A stretch of 8,051 nucleotides of DNA from Dysgonomonas sp. (GTDB taxonomy: Bacteria; Bacteroidota; Bacteroidia; Bacteroidales; Dysgonomonadaceae), in NCBI GenBank assembly GCA_030151105.1, contig JASLEN010000440.1:1-8051 (forward strand), in the 5' to 3' direction. Under the pieces are notes generated by a model that did no database searches, was not told the DNA's origin, and saw nothing but the letters and a program-made list of their open reading frames with translations. This document shows, piece after piece, positions 4,807-8,051 of this stretch (position 1 is its first letter; each line of letters begins with the position of its first letter). Both the position numbers and the translations under genes were made by a program.

Positions 4807-7426
4807 TGTTGAAGGAGATCTAGACTTAATAAACCCTGAGGATATAGAGAGTGTAACTGTTCTGAAAGATGCTGCTTCAGCTGCCATATATGGGGCACGT
4901 GCTGCGGGAGGAGTGATTCTCGTAACAACAAAACGTCCAAAAGGTGCTACTACATTCCAACTGAATTACAATAATAATTTTGCATTTGGTAAAGCAACCA
5001 ATCTACCCAAGCAGGCGCCACTAATGAATTACCTACAAGCCTATTCTGATGCAGCAGGAGACCAATTCTGGACAATGGGCTCACCTAGTGTAAAAAAATG
5101 GATGGACTATTTGGGGGAATATCAAGCCAATCCGTCTTCCATAAACACTGTAGGAGATGGAATTTTTAAAGATGAGGATGGCGCTATATATTATCTCAAC
5201 GAAAAAGATATAGTGAAGAATATGCTTGAAACTAGCTTTCAACAAACACATAATGTTTCTGCTACGGGTGGAACTGAAAAGATTCGCTATCGACTATCTG
5301 GAGCATTCACCAACAACGATGGAGTCTTGATCACAGACAAAGATAAATTTAGGCGAATGAATGTAAGCACTTTCATTTCGGCTGATGTTACAAATTGGTT
5401 TACACAAGAGGCAAACTTTAGCTATGCCAATAGCAAAAACACATTACCAGCATCAGCACTTGGTGCAATTTATAATACTCGTTTGGCATCGTTTTATCCA
5501 GAGGGAACAATGCCAGAGGGTATTTCGGAGGCAGCTACTGGTTTACCATTTTTCACACCTGCCAATCAGATCAGATGGTCTAACCCATCTAATACACTAA
5601 CAGATAATCCTCGTATTTTCTTAAAGTCGATAGTGAAACCTCTGAAAGGACTTCAAGTAGCATTTGAATACACATTTGACAAAAACATATACGACTATCA
5701 GTGGTACACAGGAAAGGTAGATTATACAACAGTGCAAGGAGGAAAAGACACAACTCCGACTGAAGACTATCTCAGAAAGATGAAAAGATATACAAACTAC
5801 AATGCTATAAATCTCTATGGTTCATACGAGCGCAGTTTCAATCAACACAACTTTTCATTGATGGCTGGTTTCAATCAAGAGTCTAGCTATACAGAGAGTC
5901 TCGATGCATATTCATATGGACAAGCGGTAGTAGAAGTACCATCACTAGGTGCTGGAACATCTACACTCAAAGCAGTTGATGCGTACAATGAATATACCAT
6001 CCGAAGTGGATTTTTCCGCCTCAACTACAACTATCAACAACGCTATTTACTAGAAGTAAATGGACGTTATGATGGGTCTTCCAAATTTCCAAAAAGCGAT
6101 AGATTCGGATTTTTCCCTTCTGTTTCAGTCGGTTGGAATATCATGGAAGAATCATTCATGGAAAACTCCAAAAGTTGGCTAGGTGGACTTAAGATCAGAG
6201 GATCGTATGGTAAAATTGGGAATCAGAATATACCAACCTATGCCTACATTCCTACAATGAATATCAACAACAAGTATGGACAATGGCTATCTAACGGAGC
6301 CTATGTAACTGCTATCACGTCACTACCCTCTCTTGTTAGTTCTGATTTCACATGGGAAAAAGTAGCAACAACAAATGTTGGAATAGATTTTACAATATTA
6401 AACAATCGCTTATCAGGAACTTTTGATTGGTATCAACGAAATACCAATGGCATGCTTGCACCAGGAGTGCAACTTCCTGCTGTAGTAGGTGCTGATGCTC
6501 CTTATCAAAACACAGCTAATATGCGCACACGAGGATGGGAACTTAGTGCCAACTGGCGTGACCGTATTGATAAAGTTGAATATCGTATAGGCTTCAATCT
6601 ATCAGATAATAAATCGGAGATTACAAAATATGACAATAACTCCTCATTCTTACTCAATACATTCTACAAAGGTCAGCAACTTGGTGAAATCTGGGGCTAC
6701 GAATTTGATGGTTTCTATTCTGTAAATGATTTTGAGGACACTTCTTCATGGAAGTTGAAAGAAGGAGTAGCAAGTATCAATGGATACAATCCTCGTCCAG
6801 GAGACGTAAAGTTCAAAAATTTGAGAGATGATGATAATCTTGGGGCAAATGTTATCTCGTCAGGAGATAATACTCTTGATAATCCAGGAGATCGCAAAAT
6901 AATAGGAAATACGACTCCCCGATATCTATATGGAATAACTCTTGGAGCAAGTTTTAAAGGATTCGACATCAACATATTCATGCAAGGTACAGGTAAACGT
7001 GACGCATGGTTAGCAAACACTCTCCGTTTTCCATTATATTCTGACTTCAAATTTGTACCACTATATGATGGATTGGAAGATTATTGGAAACCTGTTGATG
7101 CAGCTGCTGGCGACTTCAATGCTGTGAATCCTAATCCTGAATATCCACGAATTTATGGAAATTATGGTAACCAAGGTTCAAATTTCCGACAATCAGATAA
7201 ATATTTGTCAAACGCATCCTATTTCCGTATCAAGAATGTAACGTTATCCTATTCGTTCCCTAAGAATCTGACATCTAAAATTTCATTAAAACAGTTGAGA
7301 ACATTTGTCAGCATCGAGAACTTAGCAACATTTTCGTCACTACCTAAAGGTATAGATCCAGAAACACTATCGTGGAACTATCCAGCGTTCCGTACCATTT
7401 CATTCGGATTCAACATTACATTATAA
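4787..7426 (+). CDS. SusC C-terminal fragment: rest of plug and beta-barrel
   Basis: Third reading frame of the broken transporter. Homology starts at CCA 4787 (PLILIDNVEGDLDLINP). The only start codon near the front is TTG 4796; the first in-frame ATG is 5024, after the plug core. It holds the plug end (SVTVLKDAASAAIYGARAAG, ILVTTKR) and the barrel, rich in alternating aromatic strands such as FFRLNYNYQQRYLLEVNGRYD, closing with RTISFGFNITL. It lacks a signal peptide, so alone it could not reach the outer membrane. Two TAA stops in tandem (7424-7429) end it. The reading frame is clean for about 880 codons. Confidence 0.75.
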   Translation, partial: PLILIDNVEGDLDLINPEDIESVTVLKDAASAAIYGARAAGGVILVTTKRPKGATTFQLNYNNNFAFGKATNLPKQAPLMNYLQAYSDAAGDQFWTMGSPSVKKWMDYLGEYQANPSSINTVGDGIFKDEDGAIYYLNEKDIVKNMLETSFQQTHNVSATGGTEKIRYRLSGAFTNNDGVLITDKDKFRRMNVSTFISADVTNWFTQEANFSYANSKNTLPASALGAIYNTRLASFYPEGTMPEGISEAATGLPFFTPANQIRWSNPSNTLTDNPRIFLKSIVKPLKGLQVAFEYTFDKNIYDYQWYTGKVDYTTVQGGKDTTPTEDYLRKMKRYTNYNAINLYGSYERSFNQHNFSLMAGFNQESSYTESLDAYSYGQAVVEVPSLGAGTSTLKAVDAYNEYTIRSGFFRLNYNYQQRYLLEVNGRYDGSSKFPKSDRFGFFPSVSVGWNIMEESFMENSKSWLGGLKIRGSYGKIGNQNIPTYAYIPTMNINNKYGQWLSNGAYVTAITSLPSLVSSDFTWEKVATTNVGIDFTILNNRLSGTFDWYQRNTNGMLAPGVQLPAVVGADAPYQNTANMRTRGWELSANWRDRIDKVEYRIGFNLSDNKSEITKYDNNSSFLLNTFYKGQQLGEIWGYEFDGFYSVNDFEDTSSWKLKEGVASINGYNPRPGDVKFKNLRDDDNLGANVISSGDNTLDNPGDRKIIGNTTPRYLYGITLGASFKGFDINIFMQGTGKRDAWLANTLRFPLYSDFKFVPLYDGLEDYWKPVDAAAGDFNAVNPNPEYPRIYGNYGNQGSNFRQSDKYLSNASYFRIKNVTLSYSFPKNLTSKISLKQLRTFVSIENLATFSSLPKGIDPETLSWNYPAFRTISFGFNITL

Positions 7427-7440
7427 TAAAATCTATATAT

Positions 7441-8051
7441 ATGAAAAAGTTATTTATAATTATAATGATCATCGTAGGACTTTCTATTACAAGCTGTAAT
7501 GACAGTTTTCTGGAGAAAGAGCCTATAACTGATCTCACTGAGGGTAATGCTTTGACCTCATACGACAACTTTAAAGCATTTATGTGGCCATGTTATGAAA
7601 TATTTTCTGACGAGACAATTGCGACATCCCTCAAAGACTGGGCACAAAATGGACAATATCAAGGGGATATTAATGCAGGTTATTTTGAAAGTAAATACGA
7701 GAGTGGCTACAATAAATATGCTTACCAAACTATTGCGAATTCATCTACAGGCAACGGATGGACATTCGACAAATATATACGTCGTGTGAATATTATGCTT
7801 GCTCGGATAGATGGCTCAACAATGTCGGCTGACGAAAAAAATCACTGGAAGGCAGTTGGTTATTTTTTTCACTCGTATTGGTATATGGAGCTTATCAATC
7901 GTTTTGGAGATATTCCATGGGTAGATAAGGTTCTGACTGAAATTTCTCCCGAGATGCTAGACCCTAGACAGAATCGCAAGGAGGTAGCAGATAAAGTATT
8001 AGAACGATTGAAATGGGCAGAAGAAAACATAGGCAACTTTGTCAAAGAAGA
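7441..8051 (+). CDS. SusD/RagB-family glycan-binding outer membrane lipoprotein (3' end outside window)
   Basis: Surface lipoprotein that captures glycan and closes over the SusC barrel as a lid. The ATG at 7441 begins a classic lipoprotein signal (MKKLFIIIMIIVGLSITSC, lipidation at Cys19), followed by NDSFLEKEPIT, the usual SusD N-terminus. Helical TPR-like SusD features follow: NGWTFDKYIRRVNIMLARID (106-124) and the family hallmark GYFFHSYWYMELINRFGDIPW (140-160). The visible 203 codons stay open to the window end, against a usual length near 500-650 residues, so more than half is missing. It starts 14 nt after the SusC stop and is surely co-transcribed with it. The glycan cannot be told from this portion because binding residues vary between loci. 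Confidence 0.94.
   Translation, partial: MKKLFIIIMIIVGLSITSCNDSFLEKEPITDLTEGNALTSYDNFKAFMWPCYEIFSDETIATSLKDWAQNGQYQGDINAGYFESKYESGYNKYAYQTIANSSTGNGWTFDKYIRRVNIMLARIDGSTMSADEKNHWKAVGYFFHSYWYMELINRFGDIPWVDKVLTEISPEMLDPRQNRKEVADKVLERLKWAEENIGNFVKE

Larger units (their letters stand above)
3948..7426 (+). pseudogene. SusC/RagA-family TonB-dependent transporter with STN domain, two frameshifts
   Basis: Outer-membrane barrel that imports oligosaccharides with its SusD lid, powered by TonB, and signals through its N-terminal STN domain. Joined across two net +1 frame changes it would be about 1158 residues, normal for STN-bearing SusC proteins. Order: signal peptide (KKLIFLVSLLIFGIWGNA), STN domain (about 38-109), carboxypeptidase-regulatory-like domain (about 118-190), the EVVVVGYGSQKK signature (about 196-207), plug with LRGAYSV and the LIDNVEGDL / VLKDAASAAIYGARA stretch, then a long barrel ending FGFNITL. 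The first break is near 4386-4390; the frame-0 product then stops at 4428-4430. The second is in the A run 4782-4786; that frame stops at 4804-4806. No other stop or break is visible, so the damage is recent or is sequence error. ATG 3969 is an alternative start. SusD follows after 14 nt. Confidence 0.88.

Noticed and set aside
7595..7789. 64-codon + strand open frame inside the SusD gene
   Set aside because: It overlaps the clearly real SusD frame (7441 onward) in another phase and resembles no protein family.
1..8051. tRNA/rRNA genes, CRISPR arrays, insertion sequences, invertible promoter repeats
   Set aside because: No cloverleaf-like stretch, regular spaced repeats, transposase motifs or paired long inverted repeats were seen on reading both strands.

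Overview
The window looks like part of an AT-rich Bacteroidales genome (phylum Bacteroidota). The evidence is the gene content: a SusC/SusD pair, a TonB receptor with an STN domain, a FecR-type anti-sigma factor with a DUF4974-like tail, a BACON lipoprotein, and a Bacteroidales-type promoter (TTTG, 19 nt, TAACTTTG). The genus cannot be settled from this sequence. All genes lie on the + strand.

There are two transcription blocks. Block 1 (1 to about 2051) holds a small BACON-domain lipoprotein whose first codons lie outside the window, followed after 2 nt by a lipoprotein sulfatase with a serine-type active site. It ends in a clear hairpin terminator (2012-2051). Block 2 begins with a promoter at 2135-2165 and encodes an ECF sigma factor (2210-2794), a membrane anti-sigma factor (start near 2858, end 3886), a SusC-like TonB-dependent transporter with an N-terminal STN signalling domain (3948-7426) and a SusD-like lipoprotein (7441 onward, cut by the window edge).

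Together block 2 is a polysaccharide utilisation locus (PUL) controlled by a trans-envelope relay. A glycan captured by SusD/SusC is imported; the STN domain reports occupancy to the periplasmic FecR part of the anti-sigma factor, which frees the ECF sigma factor to raise transcription of the locus. The adjacent sulfatase suggests a sulfated glycan, possibly host mucin or glycosaminoglycan, but this is inference.

The main oddity is that the SusC gene is broken twice within 400 bp. Net +1 frame changes occur near 4386-4390 and in an A5 run at 4782-4786. The family signature reads through both points once the frame is corrected. This is either a recently inactivated receptor or sequence error. 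A second oddity is a perfect 22-bp palindrome (2821-2842) between the sigma and anti-sigma genes, overlapping one possible anti-sigma start codon. I found no RNA genes, insertion sequences, CRISPR arrays or clear signs of a wholly new system.
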